Below are positions 45,154 to 53,900 of a DNA stretch of 64,000 bases, piece by piece. The stretch covers positions 1-64,000 of the forward strand of contig NZ_FRBW01000002.1 of NCBI RefSeq assembly GCF_900142725.1, written 5' to 3'. Each line of letters opens with the position of its first letter. Within the stretch, counting starts at the first letter, position 1. The notes beneath the pieces are model-generated. The model saw nothing but the letters and a program-made list of their open reading frames with translations. It made no database searches and was not told the DNA's origin. This stretch comes from Roseibium suaedae. Its GTDB lineage: Bacteria > Pseudomonadota > Alphaproteobacteria > Rhizobiales > Stappiaceae. The position numbers and the translations under genes were made by a program.

Positions 45154-45173
45154 TACAATTTTGCAAAATTGTA
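45154..45173. promoter_or_regulatory. Probable operator: perfect 20-bp palindrome in the MocR-EamA spacer
   Basis: The half-site TACAATTTTG is followed directly by its exact reverse complement. It is the only strong symmetry in the 146-base divergent spacer and stands out by its AT content, so it is the best candidate for the MocR-type regulator or overlaps a promoter. Confidence 0.6.
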
Positions 45174-45256
45174 CCGTAATGTCTCTACCCAATCCAGCCT
45201 TGGCAGCCTAAGACAAGATCGTCCTGAAAGAACACGATCGGAAACGGCAAAGTCTC

Positions 45257-46117
45257 ATGGAAAAGTCGGCGGCAGGCTGGGGCAGCGGCCTTATGGGTGT
45301 CCTCATCTTCAGCGGCTCGCTGCCGGCAACCCGGATGGCGGTGGCAGACTTTGCGCCGCTCTTCCTCACCTCGGCCCGTGCCGTCATCGCCGCCGCCCTC
45401 GCCGCGGCGTGCCTGTTTGCCCTCAGGCAGAAGAGACCGTCAGGCGGGGACCTGATCTCCCTGATCATCGTGGCCCTCGGCGTTGTTGCCGGGTTCCCCT
45501 TGCTGACGGCGCTGGCACTTCAGCATGTCACCGCGTCGCATTCGATTGTCTTCGTGGGCCTGCTACCGCTGTCCACCGCAGCCTTTGGCGTGCTGCGCGG
45601 CGGGGAAAGACCCCAACCCCTGTTCTGGCTGTTCTCCATCCTGGGGGCGGCTGCCGTTGCCGGCTTTGCCCTCGCCCAAAGCGGCGTCGGTTCACTGACC
45701 GGCGATCTTTTCATGATTGCCGCCATCCTGCTCTGCGGGCTTGGCTATGCGGAAGGCGCGGCGCTGTCCCGCCGTCTCGGCGGCTGGCAGGTCATCTCCT
45801 GGGCGCTGATCCTGTCCCTGCCGGTCATGGCGGCAATCTGCCTGGCAACCTGGCCCGGAGACTGGACCGCCATCGGCCTGCCGGCCTGGTCCGGCCTTGC
45901 CTATGTCTCGGTCTTCAGCATGCTGGTGGGCTTCATCTTCTGGTACAGGGGCCTTGCCCTGGGGGGCATTGCAGGTGTCGGACAACTGCAGTTGCTGCAG
46001 CCCTTCTTCGGCCTGATGCTGTCCGCCCTGATCCTGCACGAAGCCATCGCCTGGCCCATGCTGGCCGTCACGCTGGTGGTCGTGCTGTGCGTTGCCGGCG
46101 CCAAGCGCTTTGCCTGA
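45257..46117 (+). CDS. EamA/DMT-family transporter
   Basis: This 286-residue inner-membrane protein has about ten helices in two EamA repeats, of the drug/metabolite transporter superfamily. GVLIFSGSLPATRMAVADFAPLFLTSARAVIAAALAAACLFAL opens the first repeat, and AYVSVFSMLVGFIFWYRGLALGGIAGVGQLQLLQPFFGLMLSALIL is the conserved helix 8-9 region of the second. Members export amino acids or other metabolites. The divergent MocR-type gene suggests a substrate related to an amino acid or a vitamin B6 compound, which is inference. The ATG at 45257 (MEKSAAGWGSG) is the plausible start. The gene converges on an aldo/keto reductase gene. Confidence 0.9.
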   Translation: MEKSAAGWGSGLMGVLIFSGSLPATRMAVADFAPLFLTSARAVIAAALAAACLFALRQKRPSGGDLISLIIVALGVVAGFPLLTALALQHVTASHSIVFVGLLPLSTAAFGVLRGGERPQPLFWLFSILGAAAVAGFALAQSGVGSLTGDLFMIAAILLCGLGYAEGAALSRRLGGWQVISWALILSLPVMAAICLATWPGDWTAIGLPAWSGLAYVSVFSMLVGFIFWYRGLALGGIAGVGQLQLLQPFFGLMLSALILHEAIAWPMLAVTLVVVLCVAGAKRFA

Positions 46118-46140
46118 CACCGGCAACACATCAGACCCTG

Positions 46141-47010
46141 TCAGACAAGATGCTCCAATTCGAGAAGCACGTCTTCCGGAAGGACAATATCGGCGGCTGC
46201 AAGGTTTTGCCTGAGATGCGCAACCTGGGACGTTCCTGGAATCAGGAGAATGTTGGGAGAACGCGCCAGCAACCAGGCCAGAGCCACTTGCATTGGCAAG
46301 GCCCCCAGGGAAGCAGCCAGATCCGACAGTTTCGATGACTGGATTGGATTGAACCCGCCCAGCGGGAAGAACGGCACATAGGCGACCCCCTGCTTTTCCA
46401 GCGTGTTGATCAAGGCGTCATCGGCACGATGCACGAGGTTATAGTGATTTTGCACGCATACGACGGGAGCAATCCGCTGCGCCTCCTTGACCTGATCAGC
46501 TGTTGCATTGCTGAGACCGAGATGGCGGATCAGCCCCTTCTGCTGAAGACTGGCCAGAGCGGTGAACCGCTCTTCAATCGAGCCCTCAACTGGAGCCAAT
46601 CCCGCGCCTTCAATGATGCGCAAGTTCACAACATCCAGCACATCCACGCCGAGATTGCGCAGATTGTCATGCACGCCCCGCTCCAGATCAGCCGGGGTTT
46701 GCGCGGGAAGCCAGGACCCATCCTCCCCGCGATCAGCCCCCACCTTGGTGACGATGACGAGATCATCCGGATAGGGTGACAAGGCCTCGCGTATCAGCTG
46801 GTTGGTAATGTGCGGGCCATAGAAGTCGCTGGTATCAATGTGGTTCACACCAGATTCAATGGCCTCGCGAAGAACAGCCAAGGCCTGCCCGTGGTCCTTT
46901 GGAGGCCCGAACACACCCGAGCCCGCCAATTGCATGGCGCCATAGCCAATGCGGCGGACAGAGGTATCTCCAAGCTCAAAGGTATCGGTTCCAGAAAGCG
47001 TCATCATCAT
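46141..47010 (-). CDS. Aldo/keto reductase
   Basis: This 289-residue TIM-barrel NADPH-dependent oxidoreductase has the family landmarks: HIDTSDFYG with the catalytic Asp-Tyr, VIVTKVG with the catalytic Lys, CVQNHYNLVHR, and the C-terminal cofactor-binding LIPGTSQVAHLRQNL. The substrate is a carbonyl compound of unknown identity. The catalytic His of the tetrad is not obvious (VNLRIIEG where many members have DL.H); this occurs in some branches of the family. Three ATG codons in a row (47010, 47007, 47004) follow AGGGAC; the second or third has better spacing, and I give the first. It has no obvious operon partner; the quinone-oxidoreductase-like gene lies 108 bases upstream on the same strand. 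Confidence 0.88.
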   Translation of the reverse strand: MMMTLSGTDTFELGDTSVRRIGYGAMQLAGSGVFGPPKDHGQALAVLREAIESGVNHIDTSDFYGPHITNQLIREALSPYPDDLVIVTKVGADRGEDGSWLPAQTPADLERGVHDNLRNLGVDVLDVVNLRIIEGAGLAPVEGSIEERFTALASLQQKGLIRHLGLSNATADQVKEAQRIAPVVCVQNHYNLVHRADDALINTLEKQGVAYVPFFPLGGFNPIQSSKLSDLAASLGALPMQVALAWLLARSPNILLIPGTSQVAHLRQNLAAADIVLPEDVLLELEHLV

Positions 47011-47117
47011 GTCCCTACGTCTACGATCGATTATCTGAAAATATCGGGGCAAGGGGTCCTCTCACAAAAGCCTGCCAGTCCGGCATTCAAGGAGAGCGCC
47101 GCCATCCCCCTCCGGGG

Positions 47118-48041
47118 CTAGATCACGAGAACGATCTTGCCCCCTGCCCTGCGGCCCGCCTCAAGCCCGGAAATAGCGGCGACCGCGTTACTGAACGGCT
47201 CTTCGCTCCCGACCGTGGGTCTCAAGACCCCGTCAGCTGCCAACTGGGCAATATTCGGCAGGTTTTTCATGCCCTGGGTGGCAAACGCGAGCTTGTAGCG
47301 GCGGGACAAGACCCCGCGCAGCACCCTTCCCAAAGTCGGGTTGATGTCGACAAAGACCCCCGTGCGCTTCAGCATCGAAAGGCCATTGCGAACATTCAGC
47401 GTCCCAAGCGTGTCAAAAACCACATCAAACTTTGCGGTCGGAGCCATGGTCTCGATGTCGGAGTAAGCCAACACGGGATCGATGCCTGCAGCCTTCGCGA
47501 TTGAGCGCGATGAAGGCCCGCAAGCTCCTGCAACATGGGCGCCCTGTGACTGAGCAAGCTGAACTGCAAAGGAACCAACGGCGCCATTGCAGCCGTTGAT
47601 GAAGACATCCGCGCCCGCCACGTTTCTGTTCATGATTGCGGCCCAGGCCGTCATTGCCGCAACAGGCAGACTGGCGGCTTCGGAAAACGAAAGCCGCGCA
47701 GGCTTCCTTGCAACGGTCGCCGCATCAACAACGGCCATTTCGGCAAAGGCGCCAGACTTCTTGAAGTCGATTGTTCCGAAGACTTCGTCACCCGCAGCAA
47801 GATGCGTAACACTCTCCCCGACAGCTTCCACGACACCGGAGAAATCCGTGCCCATGGCCCGGGGAAACCGCCTGCCGGTGACGAACTTCATCATTCCCTG
47901 ACGAATTTTCCAGTCGAAGGGATTAATGGCCGCTGCCTTTATCGAGATCAGCACCTCTCTTTCCGAAACATCCGGCAGGGTAAAGTCGCCAAGATACATC
48001 TCATCCGGACCGCCATAGCGGTTGTATTGCACTCGCTTCAT
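47118..48041 (-). CDS. Zinc-independent MDR-type oxidoreductase (quinone oxidoreductase-like)
   Basis: This 307-residue member of the medium-chain dehydrogenase superfamily lacks the zinc ligands. N-terminal landmarks are YGGPDEMYLGDF, AAAINPFDWKIRQGMM and GTDFSGVVEAVG; the cofactor domain shows VFINGCNGAVGSFAVQLAQSQGAHVAGACG. It probably reduces a quinone or alpha,beta-unsaturated carbonyl with NADPH. It is divergent from the TetR-type gene, which starts 108 bases away, and a 34-bp inverted repeat lies between, so it is very likely repressed by that protein. The aldo/keto reductase gene follows in the same direction and could belong to the same detoxification unit. Confidence 0.9.
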   Translation of the reverse strand: MKRVQYNRYGGPDEMYLGDFTLPDVSEREVLISIKAAAINPFDWKIRQGMMKFVTGRRFPRAMGTDFSGVVEAVGESVTHLAAGDEVFGTIDFKKSGAFAEMAVVDAATVARKPARLSFSEAASLPVAAMTAWAAIMNRNVAGADVFINGCNGAVGSFAVQLAQSQGAHVAGACGPSSRSIAKAAGIDPVLAYSDIETMAPTAKFDVVFDTLGTLNVRNGLSMLKRTGVFVDINPTLGRVLRGVLSRRYKLAFATQGMKNLPNIAQLAADGVLRPTVGSEEPFSNAVAAISGLEAGRRAGGKIVLVI

Positions 48042-48079
48042 TTCACTTCCCGAACTCGTTCAAACCACACCCTTAAAAT

Positions 48080-48113
48080 ATTACACTCAGTGCAATATTG
48101 CAATAAGTGTAAT
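48080..48113. promoter_or_regulatory. Probable TetR operator, 34-bp inverted repeat
   Basis: Outer arms ATTACACT (48080-48087) and AGTGTAAT (48106-48113) enclose the inner palindrome TGCAATATTGCA (48091-48102); 14 of 17 arm positions pair. It can also be read as two 15-bp copies of TTACACT-NAN-TGCAA in opposite orientation, a form seen in TetR operators. It lies between the divergent regulator and oxidoreductase genes. Confidence 0.78.
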
Positions 48114-48148
48114 TTTACAGGGCGTGCAGGTTCTGATATCGATCAGTC

Positions 48149-48751
48149 ATGATTGAAACAGACCAAGTTCAGGAAGGCTGGCGCGAGAGGAAGCGGCGCG
48201 AAACGCTTGATCGCATCGCGGACACTGCCCTGACGCTTTTCGTAAAAAATGGCTATGACGCCACGACCCTTGACGCCATCGCCGAGGCTTCCGGCATTTC
48301 CCGGCGGACTTTCTTCTATTATTTCAAATCCAAGGAAGAGATCCTTGCCACCTGGCAGAGAGAGCTTCCCGAAACTTTCAGGGCAGCAATCCTCGCCGAG
48401 CCTTCAGGGCAGCATCCTTTCGACGTCCTTCAAAACGCGCACCTGAAACTGATTGCAAATCTGGATCCTCAGAAGTCCATCGCCATCTACCGGATCATTC
48501 GCTCAAGCGAATATCTTCTCGCCATGAACCAGTCCAAATATCTGAAACTGGAACAGACGGCGTTCGAAGCCCTGCGCGAATTGTGGCCTGATAAGTCGCG
48601 CATGAATGCCATGCGGATAGTGGCCATGGTGTCCGTCGGCATCCTGCGCCTTTCCCTGGAGAATTGGGCCGAGGGACAGGAAGGGAAATCGCTTGAGACC
48701 TACCTAAAGGAAGAGTTTGAGGAAATGCGCAAGGAGACCCTCAAGCTCTAG
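48149..48751 (+). CDS. TetR family regulator
   Basis: This 200-residue repressor-type protein has an N-terminal helix-turn-helix of TetR type (RERKRRETLDRIADTALTLFVKNGYDATTLDAIAEASGISRRTFFYYFKSKEEIL region, in which the recognition helix is ISRRTFFYYF) and a helical ligand domain of about 130 residues that shows no specific family. It is divergent from the MDR-type oxidoreductase gene, with a 34-bp inverted repeat in the spacer. It probably represses that gene and itself until a reactive compound binds. The ATG at 48149 is 36 bases from the operator. The gene converges on the GT41 glycosyltransferase gene. Confidence 0.92.
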   Translation: MIETDQVQEGWRERKRRETLDRIADTALTLFVKNGYDATTLDAIAEASGISRRTFFYYFKSKEEILATWQRELPETFRAAILAEPSGQHPFDVLQNAHLKLIANLDPQKSIAIYRIIRSSEYLLAMNQSKYLKLEQTAFEALRELWPDKSRMNAMRIVAMVSVGILRLSLENWAEGQEGKSLETYLKEEFEEMRKETLKL

Positions 48752-48913
48752 CCGATATCCCAATGGCCAATTCGGGCTTTGGCACATCCTCCCCTGCGAG
48801 CCGGCAAGAGTGCCCAGGCCTGGGTGTCGAACGCGCAGCAGGATTGCCTTCCACCCGGCATAACCCCCTCACCTCGAATGCAACTCCGTCGCCTCCCCCC
48901 GGCAACAGGATCG

Positions 48914-50890
48914 TCAACCTGCCCCCATGAGCCGTTTGATCCGCGGGCCTGTCATTGGGCGGCTGACATGGCGGGCGGCAAGCTGCCTGGCCCAGAGCCC
49001 CCGATAGTCCGGCTCGCTGAGCATGTCCTTGCCCTCGTGATCCATCCGGGCGGCCACATCCATCAAGGCCTCAAGATCTGCAAGATCGGGTTGCGGCAGA
49101 CGGCCGTCGAGACATTCTCCCCACATCTGCGCGTAAAGCGTCTCAAGCCCCTTCACCAGGCCGGGCGTGTCGAACAGCCGGCACGATGACCGGTTTTCCC
49201 GGAGCTGCTGCTTGAGCCTGTCGAGAGCACTCCGGTCACGACCAAGTGCCACTGCCTGCTGAACATACTGGTCCGGCGTCTCGCAGATCAGGTCCGGAAG
49301 GCCTGCCGCATCCACCAGACTTGCACACACCCGGGCAGCAAAGCACCTGCCGGCCACCGTCAGGACGGGCACGCCCATCCATAGGGCATCAGACGCCGTG
49401 GTATGGGCCCCGTAAGGGGACGTATCAAGGAAAAGGTCTGCCAAGGGATAGCGGGCGAGATGCTGTGCATTGGGCAGCTTGCCCGCAAAGACCAGCCGGT
49501 CACCGGACACGCCCTTGGTTTCAGCATAGCTCCGCAGGCGCTGATCCGTGTTCTCCCCGCCGGTCAGCAGCCAGAGCACGCTGCCGGGAACTTTTGCCAG
49601 GATCGTCAGCCAGCGGTCCATGACATGGGGCGTGATCTTCTGGCTGCCATTGAAGCAGCAAAAGACCGTTTCCTCCTCCGGCAAACCGAAATCGGATCGG
49701 GTCAATGTCCCCTCGAACAAGACCCGGTCGCGGCTGTTGGGCTGGTAGCAAGGAAGACGGACCACCTTTTCCGAGTAATAATCTTCGGCGTCTTCCGGGA
49801 CCGTGATCCCGTCCGCGATGATATAGTGATGGGCGGGGCTCGCCAGAGTGCCCGGATAGCCAAGCCAGTTGACGATAACGGGCGCAGGGCGCAGCGACAC
49901 GAGCTGTGTGCGCCCCTCGCGGGTATAGCCATTGACGTCGACAAGGATCTGAATGCCGTCATTGGCAATCAGACGGGCAGCGTCCGCGTCGTTCAGCTCC
50001 GAGATCCGGCGCCAATGGTCGGTCGTCGCACGGAAATTTCTGGAGAGCGGGTCATCGGAAGCCGGTCCACAGTCATAAGCGAAGATCTCCACCGCTGACC
50101 GGTCATGCAGGCCGAGCACTTCGGTCATCAGATAGCCAACCGCATGCTCCCTGAGATCGGAGGACAGATAGCCGATCCGCAAGGGGCCATCGTGCTGCAT
50201 CGCCTTTGGCCAGGCTGTCATGGGCTGGGCAGGCGTTCCAACATCCCGCCGGTTATAGGCGGCAGATACGGCAAGCTGCAGCAGCGGATCATCAGAAAGG
50301 GCTGCGCCGGACAGGGGCGAAATGGCCTCGACAAGCTGGCGCTTGTGCACTCTCTCCACCACCTGAAGCGCCGGCCATTCGCACTGGCGCTGGCGCAAGG
50401 CAATGTAGTGCTGGATAACTTCGCTCTGGTGCGGGTCAAGCTCCAGGCTCTGGCGGAGCATGGTCTCGGCCAGCTCGTCCTGGGATGTGGCCTCAAGCAG
50501 ACGGGCGATCTGGTTCAGGGCCGTGATCCGCGACGCCAGCGCAGCCGCGTTCACGGAAAGGGTCTGTTCGAGAATCGTGTTCCAGCGGCCGATGGCCTGC
50601 CCCACCTCCCCCTGCTCTTCCAGCACGCGGCCCAGATTGATGTAGGACGGGTGGAAGTCAGGCTTCAGCGCGATCGAGCGCTCCAGGCACTCTCTTGCAG
50701 CTGCCAGTTTTCCGGTCTCGGACAGGAGGACAGCCTGGTTGAACAGCACCGCATAGAGCAGCGGATCCTCGGGGTTCTGACTGACCCAGGCCGTATAAAG
50801 CACTTCCGCAGCCGCATGGGCCCCACTGGACTTCAGCGTTTCCGCAGCATTGATGACTTCCATGATGGAAAGGCTGGTTTCGGTAGCCAT
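48914..50890 (-). CDS. TPR-containing GT41 glycosyltransferase (O-GlcNAc transferase / SPINDLY type)
   Basis: This 658-residue protein has an N-terminal TPR-like helical region (about 1-190, with YINLGRVLEEQGEVGQAIGRW) and a C-terminal GT41 catalytic region. GT41 blocks are clear: IGYLSSDLREHAVGYLM with the conserved His, ILVDVNGYTREGRTQLVSLRPAPVIVNWLGYPGT region, FNGSQKITPHVMDRWLTIL (donor-binding Lys), and DLFLDTSPYGAHTTASDALWMGVPVLT. GT41 enzymes transfer a sugar from a nucleotide donor to Ser/Thr (OGT) or Asn (HMW1C type) in the cytoplasm. The start at 50890 follows AAGGAG. It lies 53 bases after the giant repeat gene on the same strand with no T-run terminator between, so co-transcription is likely. 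The giant protein is the natural candidate acceptor, but this is inference. Confidence 0.88.
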   Translation of the reverse strand: MATETSLSIMEVINAAETLKSSGAHAAAEVLYTAWVSQNPEDPLLYAVLFNQAVLLSETGKLAAARECLERSIALKPDFHPSYINLGRVLEEQGEVGQAIGRWNTILEQTLSVNAAALASRITALNQIARLLEATSQDELAETMLRQSLELDPHQSEVIQHYIALRQRQCEWPALQVVERVHKRQLVEAISPLSGAALSDDPLLQLAVSAAYNRRDVGTPAQPMTAWPKAMQHDGPLRIGYLSSDLREHAVGYLMTEVLGLHDRSAVEIFAYDCGPASDDPLSRNFRATTDHWRRISELNDADAARLIANDGIQILVDVNGYTREGRTQLVSLRPAPVIVNWLGYPGTLASPAHHYIIADGITVPEDAEDYYSEKVVRLPCYQPNSRDRVLFEGTLTRSDFGLPEEETVFCCFNGSQKITPHVMDRWLTILAKVPGSVLWLLTGGENTDQRLRSYAETKGVSGDRLVFAGKLPNAQHLARYPLADLFLDTSPYGAHTTASDALWMGVPVLTVAGRCFAARVCASLVDAAGLPDLICETPDQYVQQAVALGRDRSALDRLKQQLRENRSSCRLFDTPGLVKGLETLYAQMWGECLDGRLPQPDLADLEALMDVAARMDHEGKDMLSEPDYRGLWARQLAARHVSRPMTGPRIKRLMGAG

Positions 50891-50943
50891 TCAAGAAACT
50901 CCTTCGCCCGGAGGCGCCGCCGGGACATTTACGCGATTGGCCG

Positions 50944-53900
50944 TCAGGAAACGGCCAGGGCCATGGCCTCGCGTTGCGCCTCGGTCATAGAGGCAATCTG
51001 TGTGTCGGTGAAGCTTTCGATCTGACGGGGCGTGAGCGCATGAATGGCCTGCGTTGTCAGACTGGAGATTGTTCCGGTGCTCAAGGCCCCGATCTGCGTC
51101 GAGGTCAGACCGGACAGCTGCGCATAGCTCAAGGATCCGATCGAGGTGGTCGACAGGGCGTTGATCTGGGTCGGTGTCAGGGCCGAGATCTGGTTCGAGG
51201 TCAGAGCCGAGAATTGCTTCTCGGAAAGGCTGGAGAGCTCCGTGCTGGTCAGGTTCGAAATCTGAGCCGTGCTCAGGGAGGCAATCTGCTGCGTCGTCAA
51301 GGCACCGAACTGCGCCAGGGACAAGGCGCGCAGCTGGACGCGCACGAGACCGGCCAGCTGTATCACGCTCATCGCCGCGATATCGGATGGCGCAAGCCCT
51401 GCCAGCGCGGTTGTCGAAATGGAGCCGACCTGACTGGAGGTCAGGCCGCTGATCTGGGTGATGGTCAGCGCGTCGATCTGCTGCTCGCTGAGGCCTGCAA
51501 TGGTCGCTGGCGCAAGCGCCGAGATCATGGTCGAGGTAATGCTCTCAAACTGTGCCGGCGACAGAGCAGCAACCTGGGTGGCCGTCAATCCGGCCAAGGC
51601 AGAACTCGACAGGGCATGAAGCTGTGTGGTGCTGAGAGCAGATACCAGATCCGCACCGAGGCCGGACAGGCCCGCGGCCTCAAGGCCCGCGATCTGGGTT
51701 GTGGTCAGCGAGGAAATCTGCGTCGCGTTGAGACCAGCGGTGGCCTGCGCGGTCAGACTGCCCATCTCATCTGCCGTCAAGGCGGCCAGCTGTGTCGCTT
51801 CCAGGACACCGATCTGGGTTGCGGTCAATCCCGCTACGCCAGATGCGGACAGGGAGGCGATCTGGCTCGTCTTGAGCGCCCCGATCTGGGTGGTCGTCAG
51901 GCTGGCAACCTGCTCGGACTTCAGGCCACTCATCGCGTAGATCGAAAGATTGCCGATCTGGGTGGTGCTGAGAGACGCAATCTGGCCAGTGGTCAGGGCT
52001 TCCGCAGCCGTCGCGGACAGGGCTGAAAACTGGGTCGAAGTCAGGCCTGACAAGGTGGTGGTGGACAGCCCGGCGACAGTCGTCGTGGCAAGGCCATCAA
52101 CCTGGCGGGCCGTCAGGGCTTTCAACTGGTCGCTGGACAATGCGCCGATCTGCCCTGCGCTCATTCCGGAAATGGCCGTCCGGCTCAATGCAGCGATCTG
52201 CGTGGTGGAAAAGGCTGCGATCTGGTCATTCGTCAGAGCGGCGGCGGCAGAAGAACTCAGGCCACCGATTTCCAAAGCCGTCAGTTCAGCGACCCGGGCA
52301 GGCGTCAGGGAGGCGATCTGCGTTCCCGTCAGGCTTCCCGCCTGGGAGCTTGTCAGGCTGGTCCACTGTGCGGTGGTCAGGGCCGCAAGCGTGCTGGCAC
52401 TCAAGCCGGAAATGGCGGTCGTGGACAGGGCTGCGACCTGCTTTTCCGAAAGCGCAGCAAGCTGACGGGCGCTCAGGGCATTGACCTGGGCGCCCGAAAG
52501 ACCGGCCAGGGAAGACGATGTCAGCGACGCAATCTGCCTGGTTGACAGCGCCTCGATCTGATCCAGACCAAGGGCCGCGGACTGGCTGGACGAAAGCTTC
52601 TGCAACTGTGCAGTACTCAGACCTGCAACGCGCTCTGGCGAAAGCGCCGATATCTGTGCTGTGCCCAAAGCGGAAATCTGGGTCGCGGTCAAAGCCTCGA
52701 ACTGGCCATCATCGAGACGGCCAAGGAAGTCCGGCCCGGTTTCTGCCAGGGTCGCGCCTGGCAAGGATGCGACCTGTTCGGGGCTTAGCGCTGCCAACTG
52801 ACTTGCCGAAAGGGCCTGAAGGCCGGACGCGGACAGACCCGAGATGGCCGAAGTTGTGATGGCACTCACCTGCGTCTGTGAAAGTGCAGGCAGCTGCTCC
52901 GCGGTCAGTGCCGCCACCTGGCTTGACGACAGCGCGGCAACCTGATGGGTGGACAATGCGGACAAGGTGGCAGGCTGAAGACTTCCGATCACCGACGTGG
53001 ACAAGCCGGGCATCTGCGTGGCACTCAATCCGGTAATCCGGGAGGCATCAAGCGATGCGGCCTGGCTGGCCGTCAGTCCCGACAAGGCCGAGGCCGTCAG
53101 GGCTGCAAACTGCTTTGAGGAAAAGGCTCCGAGCTGCTCACTGCTCAAGGCCGCCAAACCGCTGCTGCCAAGGCCCTGCAGCTGGGTCTTGGTCAACTCC
53201 GCGATCTGGCCGGTGCCGAGGGCGGAAAGCTGAGATCCTGTCAGCTGGCCGATCGCCGTCGGCGTCAATGCGCTCAATGCCGTCGAAGACAGGGATCCGA
53301 TCACCGTACTGGACAGGGCCTTGAGCCCGGCTGAAGAAAGCGAAGCGATCTGAGTGGTCGACATCGCCGCCAGGGAAGCGGCTGTGAGACCCGCAGCGCC
53401 AGTCGAGGACAGGGAGGCGATCTGCGTGCTCTTCAGGCCTGTGATCTGAGAAGAGGTTAGAGCCCCCACCTGGGCAGCGTCGAGAGAGGCAACCTGGGCA
53501 ACACCCAGTCCGCTCAACTGGGAGCTGTTCAGAGCGGCGACCTGAGCGGACGTCAATCCATCGAGTGCGGTGGTCGTCATCGCCCCGATCTGTGTCCTTG
53601 TCAGGCCCGCGATCTGGTCGGTGGACAGCGCTTCAACGTCATCGTCTTCCAGCCCGGCAATCTGGGTTGTCGAGAAAGAGCCCAATTGCTCCGCACTCAG
53701 GGCCTGGATCTGGGTTGCCTTGAGAGCCCCCACGGCGGCGCTGCCCAGCCCCTTGAGCTGGGTGACCGACAGAGCCGAAATCTGAGGTGCCGTCAGGGAT
53801 TGAAGCTGCGTCGTGGCCAAACCGCCAAGCGCAGTCGAGGTCAGTCCGGCAAGCTGGGTGGTTGTGAGATTGGCAAGCTCCGTTCGGCTGAGCCCACGGA

